DNA of 64,000 bases from Sporosarcina luteola (GTDB lineage: Bacteria > Bacillota > Bacilli > Bacillales_A > Planococcaceae): positions 16,352 to 80,351 of the forward strand of contig JACHLS010000017.1 in the NCBI GenBank assembly GCA_014204635.1. Reading direction: 5' to 3'. The translations under genes were made by a program, and so were the position numbers. The notes under the pieces are model-generated. The model saw only the letters and a list, made by a program, of their open reading frames with translations. It was not told the DNA's origin and did not search any database. Below are positions 9,529 through 17,365 of this stretch, in pieces. How positions within the stretch are numbered: position 1 is the first letter of the stretch; each line of letters opens with the position of its first letter.

Positions 9529-11944
9529 CCCGATAAGGCATGTAGGGCTGCAAAGGAACGTTAATGATCGATAACGGTATTTCAATCATTTCTCCTATTT
9601 GCAGTTCATACGGGTCAGCTTTCTGATTGGCAGCCAGCAAATCCTGTACAGTCAACCCATACTGTTCTGCTATGCTCTCCAAGGATTCATTTTGGCTAAT
9701 CGCATATCGATCTCGTATCTTTTCTATCTTACAAACAGATTGTTTAAATGTCGGTTGCTTAGATAGCGGATCTACAAAGTCATTCGTTAGTTCATTCGCT
9801 GCCTCTTTTTTATTCCAATTGCCGAAATGGAAAGGGACAAAAATAAGCCCTTTTTTCACCATCTCTCCTATCCTGGCAGGGACTTCTATCTCTCCGCGCG
9901 GCGAGGAGAGCCGGACTACTTCTCCTTCCACAATTCCTAGTTGCTGTGCATCTTCCGTATTGATCTCGACATAAGCATGTTGGGCTGCCATATGAAGCAT
10001 GGGAGCACGTGCTGTTTTGGTCCTTGTATGCCAATGCCAGACAAGTCTTCCAGTCGTCAGCCACATCGGATATCGTTGATTTGGCTCTTCATACGGCCGT
10101 AAATAGACAGTCGGATGAAATATAGCACGTCCATCCGCTCCCATATCCTCAAACTCTTTCTTTGAGAGGGCTCTGCCAGTTAATTGATCCTTCGTAAAAC
10201 TTTGCGCATCATCCACTTTTGTGTGGAAACGGAAGTCTGAATATAGACGGGGTGTACCGGTCGATTTGTCATCCGGCACCGGCCAGCGCATGCCATTCAA
10301 TTGTTCCAACCGTTCATACGTAATGCCTGTCATATCGCAAGGACGGCCTTTTGATATCCGCTTAAATTCATCAAAGCACTCCTCAGGTGTCTGATAACCA
10401 ATCAAAGGCTGACCGTCTTTATCCATAAGTTCCATACGACGAGCAAAATCCAATAGTACTTCAAAATCCGATTTCACCCCTGCTGGCGGTTCCACCGCTT
10501 TCCGCAATACGTTGATCGTCCGATCTCCATTCTCCATCGTCCCTTCCTTTTCTCCCCAAAGAGCTACAGGAAGAATGACATCTGCTACACTGGAAGTTTC
10601 AGTTAAAAAAGGATCTTGCACAACAACAAACGTCTTTTCCAGGGCCCGTTTTGCGCGTCTGCGATTCGGTAGAGAGACCATCGGATTTGTGCCTATATTC
10701 CAAAAGAAATCTACTTCCTCCCGCTCTATCATGGAAATGATATCCTCGATGCCTTTTTCAGGACCCGCAGGCAAGCGATTCATTTCTACATTCCAAAGCT
10801 CTGCCATTTCACGGATGTGTGCTTCATTGGTCGGATTTCGATGTGCAGGATACGTCCCGACTCCTCCCGCCGTGCGATTCGCGGACGAGCTCGGCTGGCC
10901 GGCCATATGAAGTGGTCCACTACCCGGCTTTCCAATCAATCCGCGCAACAGATGAAGGTTATTGACCGCCACACAAGCAGTCGTCGCTTCAGCACTTTGG
11001 TATACGCCTTGCAAAGTGGTCGTCACAAGAGAAGGTGTCTTGGCAATCTGATTGATGGCTGTTACCAAAGTCTCCAAAGGAATGCCAGTCGTTTGTACAG
11101 TCTTCTCCAATGTCCATTCTTCAACGGAGTCTTTCATCTTCTCGAAGCCGATCGTGTGGGCTTCAATGAATGACTTATCAATTGCTCCATTATAAATCAA
11201 TTCTCGAATCATCCCGTTGAGTAATGGAACATTCGTTGCGGGGTATAATTGTAAATGCAGGTCCGCTTCTTTGGCAGTCAAAGTCTTGCGTGGATCGACA
11301 ACCATAATATATGGTTTTCCAGTTCGTTTTTTACGTTCCATAATGCGTTCAAAAAGAACAGTGCCGGTTTCCGCTACATTATGGCCAAATAATATTAGTG
11401 TTTCCGTTTCATCCACATCCTCAAATGATGCGGGTGCTCCATCTGCACCAAATGATTGCAGAAGGCAAAATTCTGTTGTCGCCGTACATAAGCGCGTGTT
11501 GGCATCAAGCAAATGAGTTTGCAGTCCGGCTCTTCCTATTTTGGCTATAGTATAATAATCCTCTAAAAATCCTTGGCCTGTAGAATATATACAAATGCTG
11601 TTATGGCCTTTTTCACGAAGCGACTGCTTTGCCTTGCTGACAATCAACTCCATCGCCTCATCCCATGAAGCAGGTTGGAGCGTCCCGTTCGCATCCCGTA
11701 TGAGAGGTGTCGTCAGTCGATCCGGTGCATTATTGGCATACCACTGGTTTTCACCCTTCGGCCCCAGTCTTCCACGGTTAATTGGATGATCCTTGTTTCC
11801 TTTAATGCCAACAATTTTTTCGTCTTTTACGGCAATATGACATCCGCAGCCGACTGAACAAATGTTGCATGTGCTATACACCCAGCGATCTACTTCACCC
11901 TGACTATAAATGTTTTGATCAACCCGTTCACTTTTCCAAGCCAC
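9518..11944 (-). CDS. Molybdopterin oxidoreductase (nitrate reductase/formate dehydrogenase-like) with C-terminal LysM domain
   Basis: 808-residue bis-MGD molybdoenzyme. The N-terminal Fe-S segment has CNICSVGCGC (C26, C29, C33, C35), but the fourth cluster ligand, normally Cys in NRGxLCxKG, is Gly61 in NRGRLGPKG. The likely Mo-ligand Cys sits in NTRLCTAT. The molybdopterin and MocoBD domains continue to about residue 730. The last ~60 residues form a LysM module (ISQNESLESIAEQYGLTVQD...LQIGEMIEIPL). No signal peptide, so cytoplasmic. GTG start with GGGAGGG upstream, two bases after the preceding ORF. It resembles assimilatory nitrate reductase-type catalytic subunits, but the substrate cannot be assigned, and no partner subunit or molybdenum cofactor genes are nearby. 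Confidence 0.75.
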   Translation of the reverse strand: MAWKSERVDQNIYSQGEVDRWVYSTCNICSVGCGCHIAVKDEKIVGIKGNKDHPINRGRLGPKGENQWYANNAPDRLTTPLIRDANGTLQPASWDEAMELIVSKAKQSLREKGHNSICIYSTGQGFLEDYYTIAKIGRAGLQTHLLDANTRLCTATTEFCLLQSFGADGAPASFEDVDETETLILFGHNVAETGTVLFERIMERKKRTGKPYIMVVDPRKTLTAKEADLHLQLYPATNVPLLNGMIRELIYNGAIDKSFIEAHTIGFEKMKDSVEEWTLEKTVQTTGIPLETLVTAINQIAKTPSLVTTTLQGVYQSAEATTACVAVNNLHLLRGLIGKPGSGPLHMAGQPSSSANRTAGGVGTYPAHRNPTNEAHIREMAELWNVEMNRLPAGPEKGIEDIISMIEREEVDFFWNIGTNPMVSLPNRRRAKRALEKTFVVVQDPFLTETSSVADVILPVALWGEKEGTMENGDRTINVLRKAVEPPAGVKSDFEVLLDFARRMELMDKDGQPLIGYQTPEECFDEFKRISKGRPCDMTGITYERLEQLNGMRWPVPDDKSTGTPRLYSDFRFHTKVDDAQSFTKDQLTGRALSKKEFEDMGADGRAIFHPTVYLRPYEEPNQRYPMWLTTGRLVWHWHTRTKTARAPMLHMAAQHAYVEINTEDAQQLGIVEGEVVRLSSPRGEIEVPARIGEMVKKGLIFVPFHFGNWNKKEAANELTNDFVDPLSKQPTFKQSVCKIEKIRDRYAISQNESLESIAEQYGLTVQDLLAANQKADPYELQIGEMIEIPLSIINVPLQPYMPYREKM

Positions 11945-11946
11945 TG

Positions 11947-12384
11947 TTATCCCTCCCGAGTAGTTGCCGGTAAATAAAAGGACGGCACTACAAACTTGAC
12001 CGCTTCATGCCCATACATATTTTCAAGTTCAGCACCGGCTGCTTCCAAATTCTTTTTCATATTTCGGATCAAAGGCTCCATCTGTTCGGCAAGTCCCCTG
12101 GATTGCCATTCCAACCATTCCGTAGCCCGTTTCCATGATTCAAAAAAGGGATTGGATACCTCATTCGCATGGAACATAATGGTATACTCATCTTTTAAGT
12201 CGTCCAAAGAAGTCGGACCATTTGTTGACAGCTTTCCAGTAATAATATTTAAAGCAGCCAATTGTTTATGTAAACTGGCTTCCAATAAAGTCAGCAACGG
12301 ATGGTCCACTGCTGCGGTCATAGAGAGTGCCGCTTCCGTGTCATCCTGAATGTCCATCAATAAAATAACAATTTTCTTTGTCAA
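11947..12384 (-). CDS. Unknown protein coupled to the molybdoenzyme gene
   Basis: 145-residue soluble, mostly helical protein, not recognised. It starts at TTG (12384) behind a strong AGGAGGG-type site and ends two bases before the oxidoreductase start, so the two are surely co-translated. The segment LKDEYTIMFHANEVSNPFFESW faintly recalls TorD/NarJ-type molybdoenzyme chaperones, which would fit the context, but the protein is shorter than those families and the similarity is too weak for a firm call. Confidence 0.6.
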   Translation of the reverse strand: MTKKIVILLMDIQDDTEAALSMTAAVDHPLLTLLEASLHKQLAALNIITGKLSTNGPTSLDDLKDEYTIMFHANEVSNPFFESWKRATEWLEWQSRGLAEQMEPLIRNMKKNLEAAGAELENMYGHEAVKFVVPSFYLPATTREG

Positions 12385-12597
12385 TTTCCGCCCTCCTTTC
12401 CTCCACTATTGCAATGCCCTTTTTTCATTTTTCAAAACTAATCCAAGCTGATGAAATCATCAAAAAGTGACGAAATTCAACAGCATCCATTCAACAGAAA
12501 AGTTTCGGAAGAGATTCGAATTCAAACAGCGTATCCCAAAATCCCAAACGGATAAAAAACGAATTTCAGTCCATATTAACTTTGGAGGTGAAAATCA

Positions 12598-12783
12598 ATG
12601 ACAAACAACAATAACAACAACCGCGAGAACAACCGCAACAACAGAAATCAAAACCAGGACCAAAATCAAAACCGCGACCGTGTTGAATTTGGTACTGAAT
12701 TTGATAACAACAATAACAACAACCGTGAGAACAACAAGAACAACCGCAACAACCAAAACAACCGTAATAACAACAATCGATAA
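12598..12783 (+). CDS. Asn/Arg-rich low-complexity miniprotein
   Basis: 61-residue protein, more than half Asn, with Arg, Gln, Asp and Glu making up most of the rest. It contains an internal duplication: an NNNNNNRENNRNNRN block near residues 3-17 recurs near 37-51 as NNNNNNRENNKNNRN, separated by a less repetitive RDRVEFGTEFD core. TTGGAGGTG lies 7 bases ahead of the ATG and a good terminator follows the stop, so it is very probably expressed. No signal peptide or membrane segment. The function is not recognised; Asn-rich miniproteins occur among spore-associated proteins, but that is only a possibility here. Confidence 0.65.
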   Translation: MTNNNNNNRENNRNNRNQNQDQNQNRDRVEFGTEFDNNNNNNRENNKNNRNNQNNRNNNNR

Positions 12784-12796
12784 TAATTGAAAAAGA

Positions 12797-12827
12797 AAAC
12801 CGCCAGGATATCCTGGCGGTTTTTGTG
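12797..12827. terminator. Bidirectional terminator between the Asn-rich gene and a reverse-strand mini-ORF
   Basis: A perfect stem AACCGCCAGGA/TCCTGGCGGTT with T-run on the plus strand and A-rich flank (T-run on the minus strand) serves both converging genes. Confidence 0.85.
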
Positions 12828-12832
12828 TTCAA

Positions 12833-12970
12833 TTACAGGAAGAATGCCCAGATGGCAGATAGCTTCCACTTTTTACTTCTTCGGCGGATTACTGCTCCTT
12901 GTTGATTCCCTCTTTGTTGTCGCAAATCCTCCATATGACGTAAAATTACTTCTCTCTCAATAAAATTCAT
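12833..12970 (-). CDS. 45-residue mini-ORF, unknown
   Basis: A short reverse-strand ORF starts at ATG 12970 behind AGAGGAG (spacing about 10) and stops next to the shared terminator. The protein is basic with a charged N-terminal helix (MNFIEREVILRHMEDLRQQR), an RRRSKKWK patch and a hydrophobic C terminus (LSAIWAFFL), suggesting a small membrane-associated peptide. It is the last of a set of tiny ORFs on this strand (13446 to 12833). No family recognised. Confidence 0.5.
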   Translation of the reverse strand: MNFIEREVILRHMEDLRQQRGNQQGAVIRRRSKKWKLSAIWAFFL

Positions 12971-13009
12971 AACGTTAAATTCTCCTCTTAGTCGGAGAAG
13001 GAACTTCAA

Positions 13010-13120
13010 TTATCTCAGGGGCAACGGTGGCCCCAACACATCGGGTGAAGAATCCCACTCCGTTTTCTCATTGGTATTTTGTCGTTTGATTGTTTCCTTA
13101 GTAAGCCATAACTTAATCAT
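13010..13120 (-). CDS. 36-residue mini-ORF, unknown
   Basis: Starts at ATG 13120 with AAGGAGG about 8 bases upstream, preceded by an A-run. It begins MIKLWLTKETIKRQNTNEK and ends in a Pro/Leu-rich tail (VLGPPLPLR). It lies 39 bases upstream of the 45-residue ORF and has no recognised homologue. The strong ribosome binding site is the main evidence. Confidence 0.45.
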   Translation of the reverse strand: MIKLWLTKETIKRQNTNEKTEWDSSPDVLGPPLPLR

Positions 13121-13172
13121 TTGAAAATCCTCCTTTTTTTTTTCAATCTGCTCATCTGACGTGCGGTTTTCA

Positions 13173-13229
13173 CTAACCGTCTTTTACATATTCCTTGTTC
13201 GCGATCTGCATAGTACATGCCTTTCCCAT
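13173..13229 (-). CDS. 18-residue mini-ORF, unknown
   Basis: A very short ORF (MGKACTMQIANKEYVKDG) starts at 13229 with AAGGAGTG 8 bases upstream, directly after an A8 run like that of the next ORF. It may be a leader peptide or a signalling-peptide-sized product. At this length coding cannot be proven from sequence. Confidence 0.3.
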   Translation of the reverse strand: MGKACTMQIANKEYVKDG

Positions 13230-13303
13230 TGTAATGCACTCCTTTTTTTTATTTATGTCACACGCAATTTGCGTGGGGACACCCTCATTTTTAGACACAA
13301 AAA

Positions 13304-13332
13304 AGCACACGCCTTTTACATAAGCGTGTGCT
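13304..13332 (-). terminator. Reverse-strand terminator
   Basis: Stem AGCACACGC/GCGTGTGCT followed on the minus strand by T6. It separates the first mini-ORF of the set from the other three. Confidence 0.75.
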
Positions 13333-13446
13333 CATAGGAAAAGAACGGCAATTCCTGCCATTCCAAGTGTCAATACTAATTGATTACCAAGCGGAACGGC
13401 ACGAATACAATATGGAAATGGTTTTGAAAAAAATTACATTTGTCAT
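13332..13446 (-). pseudogene. Small hydrophobic ORF interrupted in a T7 tract
   Basis: GGGAGGT lies 9 bases ahead of ATG 13446, but the reading frame stops after 20 codons (13384). If the T7 run early in the ORF (minus strand) were T6, the frame would continue to the stop at 13332-13334. That would give a 37-residue protein beginning MTNVIFSKPFPYC and ending in a clearly hydrophobic LVLTLGMAGIAVLFL helix, right before a terminator. This suggests a single-base slippage, either real or a sequencing artefact. Family not recognised. Confidence 0.45.
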
Positions 13447-13491
13447 GATAATCGTACCTCCCTTTCTTGTTTTGGTTGTTCTACCTTCTCG

Positions 13492-13521
13492 AGGATAGCA
13501 TTTCCAATTGGTAATTGTCAA
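13492..13521 (-). promoter_or_regulatory. SigmaA-type promoter of the reverse-strand mini-ORF cluster
   Basis: On the minus strand TTGACA (13521-13516), an 18-base spacer and TATCCT (13497-13492) lie about 45 bases ahead of the first mini-ORF. Confidence 0.55.
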
Positions 13522-13675
13522 TGGTTTTTATTATCTTTTCTCAAAATATTTTATTTTGTTTGACCGGTTTGATTTGCTCGTATGCTGTTGATGGCAAGTG
13601 CCCGTTGAAATAGTGTATGATGGATAGTATCCAAATGCATAAAAAGAACTTGTTTAATTAAAGGAGGGAGTTTAT

Positions 13676-14503
13676 TTGATTACCGATACGAAACTGCAAA
13701 AAGAAGCGATGCGCGTACTTAAGCAAACGAGCAGAACCTTCTATATACCGATTAAACTTCTGAATCCTACCTTACGCTTAGCGGTGGGATCGGCTTACTT
13801 ATGTATGCGAGCGATTGATGAAATTGAAGACCATGAACAACTGGATGTTCCGGTGAAGCAGCAATTGCTCGAAGCAACAGGAAAATTGTTGGAAACAGGA
13901 TTTGATAACGATGTCTATCATCAACTATTGTTGCCTTACAAGGATCTTCTTCCTGAAGTAACCCTGCGTTTGAATGATTGGCTCGCTGTCTGTCCTGCAG
14001 ACTATATCGATAAAGTGAAGGAATCGACGAGTATCATGGCAGTCGGCATGTCAAAATGGGTCGGGAAGGCATTCGCTGTGGAAACGAAAGAGGACTTGGA
14101 TGATTATACATATTATGTGGCCGGACTCGTAGGTGTCATGTTATCGGATATTTGGAAGCAATACGATGGCACAGAAACCGATCAAGAGCTGGCTATTGGA
14201 TATGGCCGCGGCTTGCAAGCGGTAAATATCTTGCGAAATCAAGAGGAAGATTCCGAACGCGGTGTAGGGTTCTTCCCTAACGGTTGGACAAGGGCAGACA
14301 TGTTTGCCTATGCAGAGGCAAATTTACAAATGGCAGATGAATACATTGAGTCCATCTCTACCAAAAATATTTTGCTCTTCTGCAAAATTCCACTCGCGTT
14401 GGCGAAACGGACTCTTTCCGCCTTGCAAAGCGGTGCAGATAAAATGAAGCGAGATGAAGTTGTCTCGACAGTTGATGAGATTTTAAAAGAGTATGAGGCA
14501 TAA
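13676..14503 (+). CDS. Squalene/phytoene synthase family protein, YisP-like
   Basis: 275-residue all-helical isoprenoid enzyme of the trans-prenyl head-to-head synthase fold. The first Asp-rich motif is intact (D48-E-I-E-D52). The second, normally DxxxD, reads N188-Q-E-E-D192, so its first Asp is replaced by Asn. A weakened second motif is characteristic of Bacillus YisP, which acts as a farnesyl diphosphate phosphatase producing farnesol rather than joining two prenyl units. TTG start behind AAAGGAGGGAG. No carotenoid or hopanoid genes are adjacent, which also favours a YisP-type stand-alone role. Biochemical activity is inferred. Confidence 0.75.
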   Translation: MITDTKLQKEAMRVLKQTSRTFYIPIKLLNPTLRLAVGSAYLCMRAIDEIEDHEQLDVPVKQQLLEATGKLLETGFDNDVYHQLLLPYKDLLPEVTLRLNDWLAVCPADYIDKVKESTSIMAVGMSKWVGKAFAVETKEDLDDYTYYVAGLVGVMLSDIWKQYDGTETDQELAIGYGRGLQAVNILRNQEEDSERGVGFFPNGWTRADMFAYAEANLQMADEYIESISTKNILLFCKIPLALAKRTLSALQSGADKMKRDEVVSTVDEILKEYEA

Positions 14504-14506
14504 TGC

Positions 14507-14545
14507 TGGAATGCAGGCGACTTAAATGGAGCTTGCATTCTTTTT
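14507..14545 (+). terminator. Terminator after the yisP-like gene
   Basis: GAATGCA and TGCATTC arms enclose about 18 bases and are followed by T7. Confidence 0.6.
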
Positions 14546-14615
14546 TTCAGTTCCCAAACATCTGGCCTCATGTCCGCATAAAATAAGGGAGATGAGATGG
14601 AGCGGGGGTGGGATT

Positions 14616-14906
14616 GTGAATAAAGACGGACTGTTTTACCAAGCTGGCGACGGATCAACATACGACGAAGTTCTCATAGCGAAACTTGCTTTCATCGGAA
14701 GTCTGCTGGCAACAATCGGCGATGGAATTACAACGATTTCGGCTGGAATGGCACTTGAGAATTTAGCGAACAGCAACGGAAATTCTTCAGGAAACGGGAA
14801 TGGCTCTACCCGTGGAAACGACTTGGAAAAGATGCAGCAACAGCTGGATATGCTAACAAAAGAGATGGCTCACATGAAAAACTCCTACAATTCAAAAAGA
14901 TGGTAA
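14616..14906 (+). CDS. Small protein with one membrane segment, unknown
   Basis: About 96 residues from a GTG at 14616 that follows a G-rich GGGGGTGGG site; the ORF is open further upstream but without a better start. It has a hydrophobic stretch (KLAFIGSLLATIGDGITTISAGMAL, about residues 23-47), a Ser/Gly/Asn-rich linker and a C-terminal amphipathic coiled-coil-like segment (DLEKMQQQLDMLTKEMAHMK). It resembles small Bacillales membrane proteins of unknown role; no function assigned. Confidence 0.55.
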   Translation: MNKDGLFYQAGDGSTYDEVLIAKLAFIGSLLATIGDGITTISAGMALENLANSNGNSSGNGNGSTRGNDLEKMQQQLDMLTKEMAHMKNSYNSKRW

Positions 14907-14925
14907 TCCTCATTTCCATAAAAAA

Positions 14926-14962
14926 GAACGCTTCGGAACAAATTCCTAGCGTTCATTTTAAA
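14926..14962 (+). terminator. Terminator after the small membrane protein gene
   Basis: GAACGCT and AGCGTTC arms with a loop of about 14 bases, followed by ATTTTAAAT. Confidence 0.6.
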
Positions 14963-15082
14963 TAGCATTTTTCTGTTATTTAGGAATCATCCAAGCGTGG
15001 CCGTTGGCTTGTGAATTGAGCAATCAATTCCCGGTCCCTATTAGAATTCATTTTCTACGTTCTTTTATCTTTTGAGCAGTCA

Positions 15083-16639
15083 TTAAAACACCTTGGTTGT
15101 CCACGTTTCCCCATTCCATACATCGGTCACAACATCCTCGTAAAAATGAGGTTCGTGCGAAATGAGCAGGACGCTTCCTTTGTATTCCTTCAGGGCGCGT
15201 TTCAACTCATCTTTTGCGTCCTGATCGAGATGGTTTGTCGGCTCATCAAGGACAAGCAGATTGGTTTCGCGGTTGATCAACTTACATAGCCGCACCTTTG
15301 CCCGTTCTCCCCCGCTTAACACCTTTACTTTGCTTTCAATATGCTTGGTCGTCAAACCGCATCTTGCAAGTGCAGCACGCACCTCATATTGCGTAAAATG
15401 AGGAAACTCCTCCCATACCTCTTCTAAACAAGTCCGATTGTTATCCGACTTGATTTCCTGCTCAAAATACCCGATATGAAGATGCTCTCCCAGTTCCACC
15501 GACCCTGAAAGTGCAGGGATTTCACCGAGGATGCTTTTGAGTAGGGATGTTTTTCCGATTCCGTTGGCGCCGGATAGGGCAATTTTCTGCCCGCGTTCCA
15601 TCGTCAGATTCAAAGCACTCGATAGTGGTTCATTGTATCCGATAATCAGATCGTTTGTCTGGAACAGGAATCGACCTGGCGTCCTGGCGAGCTTGAAATC
15701 GAATTGCGGCTTCGGCTTTTCTGCATCCAATTCAATGACATCCATTTTATCCAGTTTCTTTTGGCGGGACATCGCCATGCGGCTCGTCGCTGCATTTGCT
15801 TTATTGCGGGCAACAAAATCCTTCAAGTTGGCAATTTCTTTTTGCTGCTTTTTATAAGCTGCTTCCAACTGTTGCTTTTTCATTTCATACACCTGTAAAA
15901 ATTCCTCGTAGTCCCCTGGATAGCGGGTGATTTGTTGATTCTCCATATGATAAATCAGGTTAATGACACTGTTCAGGAAGGGGATGTCATGGGAAATGAG
16001 AATGAATGCATTGTCATAGTTTTGCAGATACCCACGCAGCCATTCAATATGCTCGACATCCAAATAGTTCGTCGGCTCATCCAGAAGCAAAATATCCGGT
16101 TTCTCAAGAAGCAGCTTGCCAAGCAGCACCTTCGTCCGCTGTCCGCCGCTTAAATCATGGACATCCCGTTCGAGGCCGAATTCATCCAAGCCAAGCCCGT
16201 TCGCCACTTCATCAACTTTCGAATCAATAATGTAGAAATCATGATTCGTCAGTTCATCCTGCATTTGCCCTGTCTCTTCAAGCAGCTTTTCCAATTCATC
16301 CGGCTCCACTTCGCCCATTTTAGCGAACAATGCATTCATTTCTTCTTCCACGTCGTACAAATATTGAAATGCAGTCCGCAGCACGTCACGTATGCTCATT
16401 CCCTGCTTTAACGCAGCATGCTGGTCCAAATAGCCGACGCGCACCCGCTTCGACCAACTGACCGTCCCTGCATCCGGCTCAAGCCTCCGCGTAATAATAT
16501 TCATGAACGTGGATTTCCCTTCCCCATTCGCTCCGATCAACCCGATATGTTCGCCTTGCAATAAACGGAACGAGACATCGTCAAAAATAGCGCGGTCCCC
16601 GAAACCGTGGCTCATGTTTTTCACTGTTAATAAACTCAT
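15083..16639 (-). CDS. yfmM: ABC-F family ATPase, YfmM-like
   Basis: 518-residue soluble protein with two ABC ATPase domains and no membrane segments, the ABC-F layout of ribosome-associated translation factors and antibiotic-protection proteins. Domain 1: Walker A GANGEGKS near residues 36-43, signature LSGGQRTK, Walker B ILLLDEPTNYLD. A charged helical linker (about 245-300) forms the ribosome-reaching arm. Domain 2: GANGIGKTS, LSGGERAK and LLVLDEPTNHLD. Length and N-terminal sequence match Bacillus YfmM as I remember it. Whether it confers resistance cannot be told from sequence. Confidence 0.85.
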   Translation of the reverse strand: MSLLTVKNMSHGFGDRAIFDDVSFRLLQGEHIGLIGANGEGKSTFMNIITRRLEPDAGTVSWSKRVRVGYLDQHAALKQGMSIRDVLRTAFQYLYDVEEEMNALFAKMGEVEPDELEKLLEETGQMQDELTNHDFYIIDSKVDEVANGLGLDEFGLERDVHDLSGGQRTKVLLGKLLLEKPDILLLDEPTNYLDVEHIEWLRGYLQNYDNAFILISHDIPFLNSVINLIYHMENQQITRYPGDYEEFLQVYEMKKQQLEAAYKKQQKEIANLKDFVARNKANAATSRMAMSRQKKLDKMDVIELDAEKPKPQFDFKLARTPGRFLFQTNDLIIGYNEPLSSALNLTMERGQKIALSGANGIGKTSLLKSILGEIPALSGSVELGEHLHIGYFEQEIKSDNNRTCLEEVWEEFPHFTQYEVRAALARCGLTTKHIESKVKVLSGGERAKVRLCKLINRETNLLVLDEPTNHLDQDAKDELKRALKEYKGSVLLISHEPHFYEDVVTDVWNGETWTTKVF

Positions 16640-16705
16640 TTACGTGCACCTTTTCTTTTTTAGATTTCTCTTATTATATAAGGATTTGAGGCACAGGGAT
16701 AGGGG

Positions 16706-17239
16706 TTATTCCTGAATCCCTTCCATGATTCGCCCAAGTGCTTCCATTGTCCGCAATACATGGACAAGAAAATTTCCGATTTCCTGCATGTGATCTTCAT
16801 TGATGCGTGTATGGAAATCTGCCTCAATCGTGTAAGTAAATTCGAACGGTTCCTCACCAAGAACTGAACTGAGTGTCTGCGTGACATCGATTTCCTCCTC
16901 CCAAATCGCATACAACACTTGCCCGATCTCTTTGTAGGGAACGGCTTCCGTTTGCACCTGACTGAAAAAACGCAGAGTAAGAGAACAGCCAGGCTCTCCC
17001 CCCTTCATCTCAAGAATCTCTCCGGCTAAATCTTGGAGGGAGGTGCAGAGCACAATTTCCGCACGCAAGGCCAAAGTATCTAGCAGCATAAATTCGATTC
17101 CGAAACGACGTGATAAAATGGCGAAATCCATCTGGTCAGTCCGATTGGTTATGATAATTCTTTTTTCGATTGTATCTAAGTCGTACATACGGTTTTCAAG
17201 CGCTACTTTTATATTTTCAAATATTGTAGGATCATACAT
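16706..17239 (-). CDS. Unknown conserved-looking cytoplasmic protein
   Basis: 177 residues from ATG 17239 (MYDPTIFENIKV), which has a GGAAAGGGG site upstream; the longer frame to 17314 would read through the promoter. No signal peptide, membrane segment or recognised motif. It has a mixed alpha/beta appearance with Asp/Glu-rich helices. It lies 66 bases upstream of the ABC-F gene on the same strand, so the two may be co-transcribed. Function not recognised. Confidence 0.6.
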   Translation of the reverse strand: MYDPTIFENIKVALENRMYDLDTIEKRIIITNRTDQMDFAILSRRFGIEFMLLDTLALRAEIVLCTSLQDLAGEILEMKGGEPGCSLTLRFFSQVQTEAVPYKEIGQVLYAIWEEEIDVTQTLSSVLGEEPFEFTYTIEADFHTRINEDHMQEIGNFLVHVLRTMEALGRIMEGIQE

Positions 17240-17285
17240 ATTGGGTGCCCCTTTCCAAATCCAATTGAAGGAATTCTTTTCTAAG

Positions 17286-17314
17286 ATTATAATAAAGGTA
17301 CTATTCCGAAGCAA
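17286..17314 (-). promoter_or_regulatory. SigmaA-type promoter of the unknown gene / ABC-F unit
   Basis: Minus strand: TTGCTT (17314-17309), 17-base spacer, perfect TATAAT (17291-17286), about 47 bases ahead of ATG 17239. Confidence 0.65.
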
Positions 17315-17365
17315 AGGAAGCTACATGCAAAGCGTATAGACACCGTAAATGAATGGAGGAAATGC

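Noticed and set aside
12566..12832. Cys/Gly-rich reverse-strand ORF
   Set aside because: It is the antisense of the Asn-rich gene; codons for Asn read backwards as Cys/Leu/Val-type codons. No ribosome site.
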